From: Nitrospirota bacterium | GTDB lineage: Bacteria > Nitrospirota > Thermodesulfovibrionia > Thermodesulfovibrionales > Magnetobacteriaceae | Assembly (NCBI GenBank): GCA_015233685.1 | Contig: JADFXF010000007.1 | Location: 1 to 45,542 of the forward strand | Length of the DNA stretch: 45,542 nucleotides | Direction of reading: 5' to 3' | In this document: positions 25,036 through 33,027 of the stretch, piece by piece | How the letters are laid out: every line of letters begins with the position of its first letter | Position numbering within the stretch: position 1 is the first letter of the stretch | Notes under the pieces: model-generated | Seen by the model: the letters and a program-made list of their open reading frames with translations, nothing else | The model's database searches: none | Told to the model about the DNA's origin: nothing | Translations under genes and position numbers: made by a program

Positions 25036-27872
25036 TGTCTGGACACGCGCGATATATCATAGGCATAGACCTTGGCACTACAAACTCCTCTGCCGCATAT
25101 GTTGACACAGAGGCAGGGCAGGAGATTCATATATTTGAAATACCGCAGCTCACAGGCGAAGGACAGGTAGAGGGACGTTCTCAACTGCCGTCTTTTTTAT
25201 ATCTGCCAACCGAATACGAACGCGCGGCTAGCTGCGCCCTGCCGTGGTCGAAAGACGTGCCCTATATTGTGGGTGAGTATGCGAGGGTCAAAGGCGCAAC
25301 TGCCCCGTTAAACCTCGTATCATCGGCAAAATCTTGGCTTTGCCACAGTCGCGTTGGGCGCAAATCCCCGATTTTACCGTGGGGCAGGCAGGACTCAGAC
25401 GGCGGTGGAAAACTCTCCCCCGTTGAGGCGTCCTGCCGCTATTTACAGCACATCGCAGGGGCGTGGGATTATGTCATTGCCCGTGGAGATGCGAAGAAAA
25501 AATTTGAAAATCAAGCGGTAGTAATCACCATACCCGCGTCATTTGACGAATCGGCGAGGGAGCTGACCTCAGAGGCCGCACAAATGGCGGGCATTAAGAC
25601 CTTCACATTGCTTGAAGAACCTCAGGCGGCGTTTTACTCATGGCTTTCTGAACATGAGGACGACTGGCAGTCTATTATTAAACCAAACCAGTTGATTCTT
25701 GTCTTTGACGTTGGCGGTGGGACTACGGATTTTAACCTCATCACACTGAAGGGGCCTGGCGTGTGTCCGGTGTTTCAGAGAATGGCGGTTGGAGACCACC
25801 TGATGCTTGGCGGCGATAACATGGACCTGGCGCTGGCAATGGAGATGGAGGGCCGCATGTTGGGTGGAAGGCGCACGCTTGGCATTGCGGGATGGGTGTC
25901 GTTGTCTGAGCAGTGCAGGTCTGCCAAAGAGGGGCTTCTCTGTGATACCCCCGGCGCACAGGCCTTTGACATTGCCATACTTGGCACGGGGCGCAGCGTC
26001 ATAGGCGGCGCGCTGAAAGGACAACTCACCTACGACGACGTAAGGCGCGTAATCATTGAAGGATTTTTTCGGCAAGTTGATAAGGCAGAGGAGATAAATA
26101 AGGACAAGCGCTCAGGATTTCAGGAACTCGGCCTTCCATACGTAACAGACACGGCGGTGATGAGGCACCTTGCCTCGTTTTTAAAAAGACACGCGCTAAA
26201 CCCTGAGCTGCCCGTTGTCGGCGATGGCGGCGTTAACATCGTACAGCCGGATATTGTCCTGTTTAACGGCGGGGTCTTTAAGGCGTCGCTTATACGGCGG
26301 TGCGCGATTGATGGCTTGAGGCACTGGTTTGGAGGGCAGCCGGATTGGACGCTTGACGTACTTGAAAACAACAGGTTTGACCACGCGGTTTCTTTAGGGG
26401 CGGCGTACTATGGGCTTGTAAAGAGGCAAACGGCATCGGAGGCCGGTACAAAGAAGATAAAGATTTCAGGCGGGCTTGGCAAGGCCTACTACATAGCGGT
26501 CAAAACCGGCGAACCCTCTGATGACGGCCTCATTGCGGCGGCCTGCATAGTGCCGCGGGGGTTTGAAGAGGGTGGAGAGCTGCATATACTTGAGCCGGAG
26601 TTTCATGTTGCCGCCAATACGCCCGTCTCTTTTTCGGTATATTGCTCATCGTACAGGGCAGGTGACAGGCCGGGGGATATTATCAGCTGGCAGAGGGATT
26701 CCTTTGTTGAGCTTCCCCAGATAAAGACTATCCTGCATTACGGGAAGAAGGCCGTCGCCACCGTGCTTCCGGTGTCGCTTGGCATACGCCTCAACGAATA
26801 CGGCACGCTTGACGTGTGGTGCGAATCGAAAAACACAACCCATAAGTGGAAACTTGCCTTTGACATCAGAAAGTCGCCGGAGATGGCGCAGGGTGCGTCA
26901 ATCCACACCCTGAACGAATCCAATGTTGATGACGCCGTCAGACTTATAGAAAGCGCCTTTGCAGGCAACAGTACCGACGACCTCCCGAAGGCCTTGCCGG
27001 GGGCGCTTGGCATAAATAACAAGGCCGATTGGCCGGTGGCGGTTATCAGAAGGATGTGGGATGCGCTGATTGCACTCAGGCAGAGGCGTCTTGTTACGCC
27101 GGGGCATGAGGCGCGATGGCTTAATCTTGCGGGATTTTTGCTGAGACCCGGCTTTGGGCATCCACTGGATGACTGGAGGGTAAAGGAGTTGTGGAAGCAG
27201 TTTTCAGAGGGGGTGCGGTTTTCACGCGACGGGCAGTGCCGCAGCGAGTGGTGGATACTGTGGAGGCGTGTTGCCGGAGGGCTGAGCGCGCAACATCAGG
27301 ACATCATATATAAGCGCATAGCGCCACTGATAATGTCATCTAAGAAGAGGAAAGGCCCGCGCCTTCAGAGTTCGGAGTTAGTGGAGCTATGGATGCTTGC
27401 ATCAAGCCTTGAGCACCTTACGCCTCAGGTTAAGACTGAACTTGGGAATGAGCTTCTTCTTGTAATCAAAAAAGAAAAGGGCAGGGCGCTTGGAAGTCAC
27501 TTCTGGTCTTTATCACGAATAGGGGCAAGGGTGAGTTTTTACGGCCAGTTGGACAGGCAGGTCCCGGTGGATATAGTACAGGGGTGGATTAGGGAATGCC
27601 TTGATATGAGCTGGACAAGGCCGGAGGACACGGCGTATGCGGTTGCCCAACTTGCCAGAAAAACCGGAGACAGGGCAAGGGATATAGATGAGACCCTGCG
27701 GGGAGAAATAGTAAGAAGACTTCTGGCCTATGCCGAGGGGCAGCCACCGGCCAGATGGGCAAGGCGTTTTATAAGGCAGATAGAGGAGGCGACCCCGCTT
27801 GATGGTGCTGACGAAAACGAAATATTTGGGGAATCCCTCCCGATAGGACTTATAGTCAAGGCTGATTTGTAA
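25035..27872 (+). CDS. Hsp70-family protein with C-terminal DUF3731 (long form)
   Basis: 945 aa. GTG 25035 shares one base with the preceding stop (TAGTG), so translation is coupled. The Hsp70 ATPase region covers residues ~1-480 (GIDLGTTNSSAAYVD; SSAKSWLCH; LVFDVGGGTTDFNL; VLFNGGVFKA). A beta-rich region follows, and from ~residue 620 a mostly helical DUF3731 region (IRRMWDALIALRQRR; RWLNLAGFLLRPGFGHPLDDWR; SEWWILWRRVAGGL). The first ~600 residues parallel the upstream Hsp70, consistent with duplication followed by fusion. No obvious frameshift or lost nucleotide-binding motif. The two proteins probably act together. Confidence 0.87.
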   Translation: MSGHARYIIGIDLGTTNSSAAYVDTEAGQEIHIFEIPQLTGEGQVEGRSQLPSFLYLPTEYERAASCALPWSKDVPYIVGEYARVKGATAPLNLVSSAKSWLCHSRVGRKSPILPWGRQDSDGGGKLSPVEASCRYLQHIAGAWDYVIARGDAKKKFENQAVVITIPASFDESARELTSEAAQMAGIKTFTLLEEPQAAFYSWLSEHEDDWQSIIKPNQLILVFDVGGGTTDFNLITLKGPGVCPVFQRMAVGDHLMLGGDNMDLALAMEMEGRMLGGRRTLGIAGWVSLSEQCRSAKEGLLCDTPGAQAFDIAILGTGRSVIGGALKGQLTYDDVRRVIIEGFFRQVDKAEEINKDKRSGFQELGLPYVTDTAVMRHLASFLKRHALNPELPVVGDGGVNIVQPDIVLFNGGVFKASLIRRCAIDGLRHWFGGQPDWTLDVLENNRFDHAVSLGAAYYGLVKRQTASEAGTKKIKISGGLGKAYYIAVKTGEPSDDGLIAAACIVPRGFEEGGELHILEPEFHVAANTPVSFSVYCSSYRAGDRPGDIISWQRDSFVELPQIKTILHYGKKAVATVLPVSLGIRLNEYGTLDVWCESKNTTHKWKLAFDIRKSPEMAQGASIHTLNESNVDDAVRLIESAFAGNSTDDLPKALPGALGINNKADWPVAVIRRMWDALIALRQRRLVTPGHEARWLNLAGFLLRPGFGHPLDDWRVKELWKQFSEGVRFSRDGQCRSEWWILWRRVAGGLSAQHQDIIYKRIAPLIMSSKKRKGPRLQSSELVELWMLASSLEHLTPQVKTELGNELLLVIKKEKGRALGSHFWSLSRIGARVSFYGQLDRQVPVDIVQGWIRECLDMSWTRPEDTAYAVAQLARKTGDRARDIDETLRGEIVRRLLAYAEGQPPARWARRFIRQIEEATPLDGADENEIFGESLPIGLIVKADL

Positions 27873-27900
27873 TGGCGCGATGTGTCCCGATGCCTACGTA

Positions 27901-27930
27901 TTGACGTATACGGCTAAATGCCGTTACAAT
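27901..27930 (+). promoter_or_regulatory. Predicted promoter of the accessory cassette
   Basis: -35 TTGACG (27901-27906), 18-bp spacer, -10 TACAAT (27925-27930). It precedes GGAGGG (27941-27946) and ATG 27954. This gives the small-gene cassette transcription independent of the Hsp70 operon. Confidence 0.6.
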
Positions 27931-27953
27931 ATAGGATATAGGAGGGAAAGACC

Positions 27954-28145
27954 ATGCCATCAACGGAATTTGATCCGAAATACAAACGTCTGGAGGCAAG
28001 GGTCAGCAGTGAGCAAAATCATGATGAGGTCATGGCGCTGGATGAGCAAGACCGCAAAATCTTCGTCTCGGCGCTGCTGAACCCCGAATTACCATCTGGT
28101 CGGCTAAGGAAAGCGGTATCACATTATAAAAAGGGCGTTGATTGA
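27954..28145 (+). CDS. TacA/DUF1778-type antitoxin with apparent internal deletion
   Basis: 63 aa. The N terminus (MPST...KRLEARVSSEQ) matches the first strand of the ribbon-helix-helix domain of DUF1778 (TacA-like) antitoxins. The C terminus (LDEQDRKIFVSALLNPELPS, then RLRKAVSHYKK) matches their toxin-binding tail. Normal members are about 90 aa; here the two parts are joined directly, so roughly 30 residues holding the RHH helices seem to be missing without a frameshift. No GNAT toxin gene follows. It has its own promoter and a strong GGAGGG ribosome site, so it may still be expressed. DNA binding is doubtful. Confidence 0.62.
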   Translation: MPSTEFDPKYKRLEARVSSEQNHDEVMALDEQDRKIFVSALLNPELPSGRLRKAVSHYKKGVD

Positions 28146-28188
28146 CGTGTCGGCGTCGTTCCATTAAATATAAGAAGAGGGACGAGAC

Positions 28189-28386
28189 GTGAAAATAAAA
28201 GCAGTATTTGTTAAAGATGGTGATTGGTGGGTAGCGTGGACAGATGATGTGCCGGGGGCAATAACTCAGGGAAAAACAGTAGAAGAGGCAAGAGAAAACC
28301 TTCTTGACGCAATAAATGAAATGCAAAAACCTTATGATTTAGAATCATTGCCAACGGCGTTCCAACCTCCGCCTTGTCCAATATAA
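28189..28386 (+). CDS. HicB-like antitoxin family small protein
   Basis: 65 aa, GTG start with AGAGGGACGAG upstream. The sequence (MKIKAVFVKDGDWWVAWTDD; PGAITQGKTVEEARENLLDAI) is the partial RNase-H-like fold of HicB/UPF0150 proteins. It lacks the C-terminal HTH or RHH DNA-binding part found in many HicB antitoxins, and no hicA-type toxin gene lies next to it. Such orphan short HicB proteins are common; their function is unclear. Lies 43 nt after the TacA-like gene and 18 nt before the DUF2971 gene. Confidence 0.78.
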   Translation: MKIKAVFVKDGDWWVAWTDDVPGAITQGKTVEEARENLLDAINEMQKPYDLESLPTAFQPPPCPI

Positions 28387-28404
28387 CAACGGTGGATACA
28401 AAAT

Positions 28405-29184
28405 ATGAGTGAAGAAAAGCTAACTTTATACCGGTATCGTCATTTAGACGATAAACATCATGATCGGACGAAGAAAATCATCACTGACTCGGTCTTGTAC
28501 TTTGCAAGCCCGTCAGATTTTAATGACCCGTTCGACTGTAGGGTTCACTTTTCGAAGGATTATTCAAAAGAGGAACTCTCGGCTTACTTCATCGAAAAAG
28601 CAAAAGAATTCGAGCCTGAAATGAAAAGCGATGAGCTTAAGGAGCTGGCAGAAGCAATATTAAAACAAGATCGTCATGAGATGGTAAGTCAAATGAAAAA
28701 GAGCCTTCAAGACTGGATTAATAATTATGGCATTCTATCTCTATCAGCCAATAACAACAACATCTTGATGTGGTCTCATTATGCTGCCGGTCATAAGGGT
28801 ATATGTCTTATGTTTGAATTTACACTCCAGATATGTAATCAATTTCCCTATTTATGTCCAGCACCAGTTAAATACAAAGAATCTTATCCTGAAGTTGAAA
28901 TAACGGCGCCAGCCAAGGAACTATCTGACGCATTTCTTTTGACGAAAGCCTATGATTGGTGTTATGAGGCAGAGCGTAGAACTATAGATTTCACAAAAGG
29001 GCGTGGCGAAAAACCTTTTCCTCCTGAACTCCTGACGGGGGTAATATTAGGTGAGCGAATGACACGGGAAAACAAAAAGGAAGTTGCAGGATGGGTACGG
29101 GCACGAAAAACTCCAACGGAGCTGCTTGAAGCATCCATAAAAGAGGGGTCATTCTCGCTTGAAATTAAACCGTATAAGGATTAA
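28405..29184 (+). CDS. DUF2971 family protein
   Basis: 259 aa, cytosolic. Family marks: LYRYRHLDD at the N terminus, YFASPSDFNDPFDC, then ILSLSANNNNILMWSHYA and GICLMFEF, and YDWCYEAERR with a closing VILGERM. Function is unknown; the family turns up in accessory regions, sometimes beside toxin-antitoxin or defence genes. Base composition is visibly more AT-rich than in the flanking Hsp70 and pilB operons, which suggests acquisition together with the preceding small genes. A long inverted repeat lies directly after the stop. The start has only a weak GGTGG site. Confidence 0.82.
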   Translation: MSEEKLTLYRYRHLDDKHHDRTKKIITDSVLYFASPSDFNDPFDCRVHFSKDYSKEELSAYFIEKAKEFEPEMKSDELKELAEAILKQDRHEMVSQMKKSLQDWINNYGILSLSANNNNILMWSHYAAGHKGICLMFEFTLQICNQFPYLCPAPVKYKESYPEVEITAPAKELSDAFLLTKAYDWCYEAERRTIDFTKGRGEKPFPPELLTGVILGERMTRENKKEVAGWVRARKTPTELLEASIKEGSFSLEIKPYKD

Positions 29185-29201
29185 TGAATTTACCCTTAGT
29201 C

Positions 29202-29277
29202 CGTCATTCCGGCTTGTCCGGAATCTTCTTTGGCTTGAGACTGTGTAGAGACAGATTCCGGACAAGCCGGAATGACG
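29202..29277. repeat. MITE-like inverted repeat with 25-bp perfect arms
   Basis: Left arm 29202-29226 and right arm 29253-29277 are exact reverse complements (25 bp), separated by 26 bp. Each arm holds its own small palindrome, TTCCGG-cttgt-CCGGAA. Sequences beginning GTCATTCCGGCTTGTCCGGAAT are, to my knowledge, a frequent intergenic repeat type in many bacteria. It lies 17 bp after the DUF2971 stop and could also act as a transcription stop. Confidence 0.8.
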
Positions 29278-29369
29278 ACAAAAGAAGCCGGGTGAGATAG
29301 AGAATACAAAAACATGTTGCCGCCCGTTTGAATCAGAACTGGAATAACCTGCCTTTATGGCATCGCTGC

Positions 29370-31181
29370 TTATGTCATAAATATGACCTCTTCATATGTG
29401 GTCGTGCCTTCTAACATCTTGCGAATCGCCGCCTGGCGCAGGGTTGTCATCCCATCGGCCGCTGCCGCCGCGTATAAGGCGTTGAGGTCGGCCTTGTCCG
29501 TAAGCGCCCTTCTCACCCGCTCAGTAAACTCCATGACCTCAAATATCGCCGTCCTGCCACGATAGCCCGTGCCCCGGCATTCTATACATCCCTCCCCATA
29601 GCTTATTGTGTGAGTGGTGTTATTATCTAATTTAAGGTATCCCGTTTCGTCTTCTGTCAACACCCGCTCCCGCTTACAGTGGACACATATCTTTCTGACG
29701 AGCCGTTGGGCAATTATCCCTATGAGCGTGGAAGATATTAGAAACGATGGGACTCCGAGGTCCAAAAGCCGCGTAATGGAGGAAGGGGAGTCGTTCGTGT
29801 GCAGCGTAGAGAGGACGAGGTGCCCCGTAAGGGCGGATTGAATAGCGTTGTCGGCGGTTTCCTTGTCTCTTATCTCACCAACCATGATGATGTCCGGGTC
29901 CTGGCGCAGGATTGTGCGAAGCATGTTGGCAAATGTGACGCCGATTGCCTGCTGTACGCTGACCTGATTAAACTCCTCAATGACCATCTCAATAGGCTCT
30001 TCAAGCGTTACGATGTTTACCTCTGAGCTGGACAGCACCCTGAGGGTAGAGTACAGGGTCGTAGTCTTGCCGCTTCCCGTCGGGCCGGTGACTAATATTA
30101 TGCCGTTTGGCCTCCTGATAAATGAGTCATAAAGCTGGTACTCGCGGGGATAAAACCCCAGTTTTTCAATGTCCTGCATCAGCATATCAGGGTCGAATAT
30201 CCTTATGACGATCTTCTCGCCAAAGGCCGTCGGCAGGGTTGACACTCGCAGCTCAAGTTCCTTGTCCTTGTGAGTAGTCTTTATTCTGCCGTCTTGAGGG
30301 CGGCGTTTTTCGGTTATATCCATTCGTGAGAGCATCTTTATCCTTGAGGTGATCGGGGCATGGACGGCCTTAGGGGTTGAGTGTACTGTGTGAAGAATGC
30401 CGTCAATGCGCAGCCTTACGATGGATTTCTCGCGTTTTGGTTCGATGTGTATATCGCTTGCCCGCTGGTCGAAGGCGTATTGAAAGAGATACGACACCGC
30501 CCTGACTATGTGTGAGTCAGTGGCCTCGATTTCCCCCTGCCCCCTGAGTTTGACAAACTGCTCAAGATTTCCAAGGTCAACGCCCGGCTGCATCTCGGCC
30601 TGAGCGGCCGCTATCGAAGAGTGAAAGCCGAAAAACTCCCTTACAATTTTCAACACATCAGATTTTGAGCTTAACACGAGGCGAGTTTTCAGATTTTTTG
30701 CGTGTTTGAGGCTTTCCACAGCCTCCATATCATATGGGTCTATAACCGCAAGGGTAACCACCCCGTCAGTATTTTCAACCGGCACTATCATGTGTCTTAA
30801 TGCGAATGGGCGTGGAACATGCCCTGTTACCACATCAAGTTCGAGTTTGATGGGGTCAAGCTTCATGTATGGGATGCCTGTCTCCGCGGCGATTGCCTCA
30901 GTTATGGCGTCCTCGTTGAGGAGTTTGCCGTTTGCACCCGGTATCTCAAGTTCTAAGGCGGCGATTGCCTCAGCCGGCGTGACAACCGAGACGGCCTGTG
31001 AGGAACGTTTGGCGCCGCCCGCCTCGTTAAGCAGTTGGAGTCTAATCATCTGCTGTTCGCCCCTTGCCGTGATGTCCGAGAAACGCTCGCGCGTTATCAG
31101 CCCCTTTTTCAGAAGGAAGGCGGCGGTGGTTTCAATTGTCAGGCGTTTTTTTGATGGTCTATCGGTCTGCTTGGTAGTCAA
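29370..31181 (-). CDS. pilB: Type IV pilus/type II secretion assembly ATPase (PilB/GspE)
   Basis: 603 aa. The N-terminal MshEN-type domain (residues ~85-210, IAAETGIPYMKLDP), in some relatives a c-di-GMP sensor, is followed by the hexameric ATPase. This has DQRASDIHIEP, Walker A GPTGSGKTTTLYS (around residue 364), an Asp box, Walker B DPDIIMVGEIRD and His box LVLSTLHTND. The zinc-binding Cys pairs are CVHCKRERV and CIECRGTGYRG. All ATPase motifs are intact. It powers extension of type IV pili or a related system from the cytosolic face; pilus genes are not in the window, so PilB versus GspE cannot be settled. The TTG start overlaps the larB stop by 4 nt. Confidence 0.9.
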   Translation of the reverse strand: MTTKQTDRPSKKRLTIETTAAFLLKKGLITRERFSDITARGEQQMIRLQLLNEAGGAKRSSQAVSVVTPAEAIAALELEIPGANGKLLNEDAITEAIAAETGIPYMKLDPIKLELDVVTGHVPRPFALRHMIVPVENTDGVVTLAVIDPYDMEAVESLKHAKNLKTRLVLSSKSDVLKIVREFFGFHSSIAAAQAEMQPGVDLGNLEQFVKLRGQGEIEATDSHIVRAVSYLFQYAFDQRASDIHIEPKREKSIVRLRIDGILHTVHSTPKAVHAPITSRIKMLSRMDITEKRRPQDGRIKTTHKDKELELRVSTLPTAFGEKIVIRIFDPDMLMQDIEKLGFYPREYQLYDSFIRRPNGIILVTGPTGSGKTTTLYSTLRVLSSSEVNIVTLEEPIEMVIEEFNQVSVQQAIGVTFANMLRTILRQDPDIIMVGEIRDKETADNAIQSALTGHLVLSTLHTNDSPSSITRLLDLGVPSFLISSTLIGIIAQRLVRKICVHCKRERVLTEDETGYLKLDNNTTHTISYGEGCIECRGTGYRGRTAIFEVMEFTERVRRALTDKADLNALYAAAAADGMTTLRQAAIRKMLEGTTTYEEVIFMT

Positions 31182-31924
31182 TCGTGCACCGCAAGGATAT
31201 TGATTTTATGGGCAAGGCAGCCCGCCCCAAAACCATTATCTATATTCATAACCGCTATGCCGGGCACGCAGGAGTTAAGCATGGCAAACAGCGGCGTCAG
31301 GCCGCCTAAACTTGTGCCGTATCCCACAGAAGTCGGAACGGCTATGATGGGCTTGTCAATGAGCGAACCAACAACAGAAGGCAGCGCGCCCTCCATCCCC
31401 GCCGCTACAACTACCACATTGGCTCCTTCGAAAACGCCGACGTTACTTAACAGCCTGTGAAGCCCGGCAACCCCGACATCGTAGAGCGTCTCTACGCTGC
31501 TGGATAGAAAAGAGGCCGTTACAGCGGCCTCCTCAGAGACTGGTATATCCGCCGTACCCGCGCTGACGACAACTATGCGCCCTATCTTTTTTCGCCCCTC
31601 ACCGGCCTCAATTAGCCTCGATGTGGGATAGTACCTTGCGCCATCAATATTCAGGCCGTCGTATATTTCTTTTGACGCCCTTGTTATCAGCACCCGGCCG
31701 CTCATATTATAAATCCTGCGGGCTATCTCTATGGCGTCTTCGGTTTTCTTTCCCTCGCCAAATATAACCTCCGCGATGCCGCCTCTGAGTTGTCTGTGAT
31801 GGTCTATCTTTGCGAATTCAATATCCTCATATGGGAGGTGTTTTAGTTTATTTAGGGCCTCATCCACGCCGATTTGGCCGTTTTGCAGGGAGACGAGCAG
31901 TGTCTTAATTGCCTCTTTATCCAT
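31178..31924 (-). CDS. larB: LarB, nickel-pincer cofactor biosynthesis (AIR-carboxylase-like)
   Basis: 248 aa, full length. LarB carboxylates and hydrolyses nicotinic acid adenine dinucleotide to give pyridinium-3,5-biscarboxylate mononucleotide, the first step to the nickel-pincer cofactor. Seen here: the N-terminal DHHRQLRGGIAEVIFGEGK block specific to LarB, then a PurE-like domain with VVVSAGTADIPVSEEAA, AAGMEGALPSVVGSLI, and SVGYGTSLGGLTPLF. It overlaps gpsA by 8 nt upstream and pilB by 4 nt downstream, so the three are co-translated. larC and larE are not in the window. Confidence 0.93.
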   Translation of the reverse strand: MDKEAIKTLLVSLQNGQIGVDEALNKLKHLPYEDIEFAKIDHHRQLRGGIAEVIFGEGKKTEDAIEIARRIYNMSGRVLITRASKEIYDGLNIDGARYYPTSRLIEAGEGRKKIGRIVVVSAGTADIPVSEEAAVTASFLSSSVETLYDVGVAGLHRLLSNVGVFEGANVVVVAAGMEGALPSVVGSLIDKPIIAVPTSVGYGTSLGGLTPLFAMLNSCVPGIAVMNIDNGFGAGCLAHKINILAVHD

Positions 31925-32921
31925 GCCTGAATTCCCCCTTCAGCTCCCGTGACATGAGTTGCCGGACGGCCGATGCCGGGTCTTTGGATTTGTGAATTAC
32001 CGCATAGACTTGCTCGACAATTGGCATTTCCACGCCAGCACGGTTTGCAAGCTCAAAGGCCGACGCCGAGGTCTCAACGCCTTCGGCCACCGCCTTCATG
32101 TCGGAGAGGATTTCGGCGGGCGTCTCTCCCTTGCCCAGACGCAGACCCACCGTGTAGTTTCTTGATAGATTTCCGGTACATGTCAGGACGAGGTCGCCCA
32201 GTCCACTGAGACCAGAGAACGTGTTGTCCTTTGCCCCAAGGCTCACGCCAAGCCTGATTATCTCAGAAAGCCCCCGTGTTATCAATGCCGCACGGGCATT
32301 GAGGCCAAGCCCAAGGCCGTCGCATATGCCTGAGGCTATGGCAATGACATTTTTCAGCGCCCCGCCAAGCTCTACGCCGATTATGTCCTCGTGGGTATAG
32401 ACCCTGAAGTACTCAGTGAAAAACATCTCCTGAAGCGCATGTCCATGTGTGGAGTGGTTTGAGATGCCGAGGGTTACAGCGGTGGGTTTTCTCTTTGCCA
32501 CCTCATCGGCAAAACTTGGCCCGGAGAGCACCGCGATTTCATTGCCGATGAATTCCTGTATTATTGCCGATGCCGTTTTAAGAGTGCCGCGCTCTATTCC
32601 CTTTGCGGCGGTAACGACAACGGTGTTCGGGCTGATGGGGGCAGATACGGCCTTTGTTAAGATACCCCTGATAAATTGTGTCGGCACGACAAGTATGATG
32701 CACGAGGCCGCCCCCACCGCCTCTGCCAGATTATTCGTAGGTATGAGCCGGGGGGAGAGTTTCAGGCCGGGCATAAACGGCTTGTTTTCCCGCAGCTTTA
32801 TTATGGAGTCAACGGTGTCTTTTTCATATGCCCACAGACGAACCTCATGGCCTTTCAACGCCAGCATGTTTGCCAAAACCGTTCCCCAACTACCGGCTCC
32901 TATTACGCTTATGGAATTCAC
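31917..32921 (-). CDS. gpsA: NAD(P)H-dependent glycerol-3-phosphate dehydrogenase
   Basis: 334 aa, normal length. Converts dihydroxyacetone phosphate to sn-glycerol 3-phosphate for phospholipid synthesis. The N-terminal Rossmann motif is GAGSWGTVLANMLA. The conserved PTQFIR, AAKGIERGT, VLSGPSFADEV, GVELGGALKNVIAIASGI (catalytic Lys) and TFSGLSGLGDLVLTC are all present, as is NRAGVEMPIVEQVY. The start is GTG 32921, giving MNSISVIGAGSWG. Heads the gpsA-larB-pilB operon. TATA-rich sequence lies just upstream but no convincing -35 box. Confidence 0.95.
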   Translation of the reverse strand: MNSISVIGAGSWGTVLANMLALKGHEVRLWAYEKDTVDSIIKLRENKPFMPGLKLSPRLIPTNNLAEAVGAASCIILVVPTQFIRGILTKAVSAPISPNTVVVTAAKGIERGTLKTASAIIQEFIGNEIAVLSGPSFADEVAKRKPTAVTLGISNHSTHGHALQEMFFTEYFRVYTHEDIIGVELGGALKNVIAIASGICDGLGLGLNARAALITRGLSEIIRLGVSLGAKDNTFSGLSGLGDLVLTCTGNLSRNYTVGLRLGKGETPAEILSDMKAVAEGVETSASAFELANRAGVEMPIVEQVYAVIHKSKDPASAVRQLMSRELKGEFRHG

Positions 32922-32990
32922 TCTGTCTATATATTATAATTTATCCTTATAAAATTAAAACCATATAACAAAATAATCATGCACCAGTTC

Positions 32991-33020
32991 TCGACAAAAC
33001 TGTTATGACGGATATATAAT
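32991..33020 (+). promoter_or_regulatory. Predicted promoter of the DHA2 exporter, leaderless
   Basis: -35 TCGACA (32991-32996, 5/6), 18-bp spacer, perfect -10 TATAAT (33015-33020), then 7 nt to ATG 33028. No Shine-Dalgarno is possible if transcription starts at the usual distance. Confidence 0.7.
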
Positions 33021-33027
33021 CAGGCTT

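Noticed and set aside
27880-28080. 66-codon frame overlapping the TacA-like gene
   Set aside because: Different frame, no ribosome site at its start, and the overlapping 63-aa frame shows family motifs and GGAGGG.
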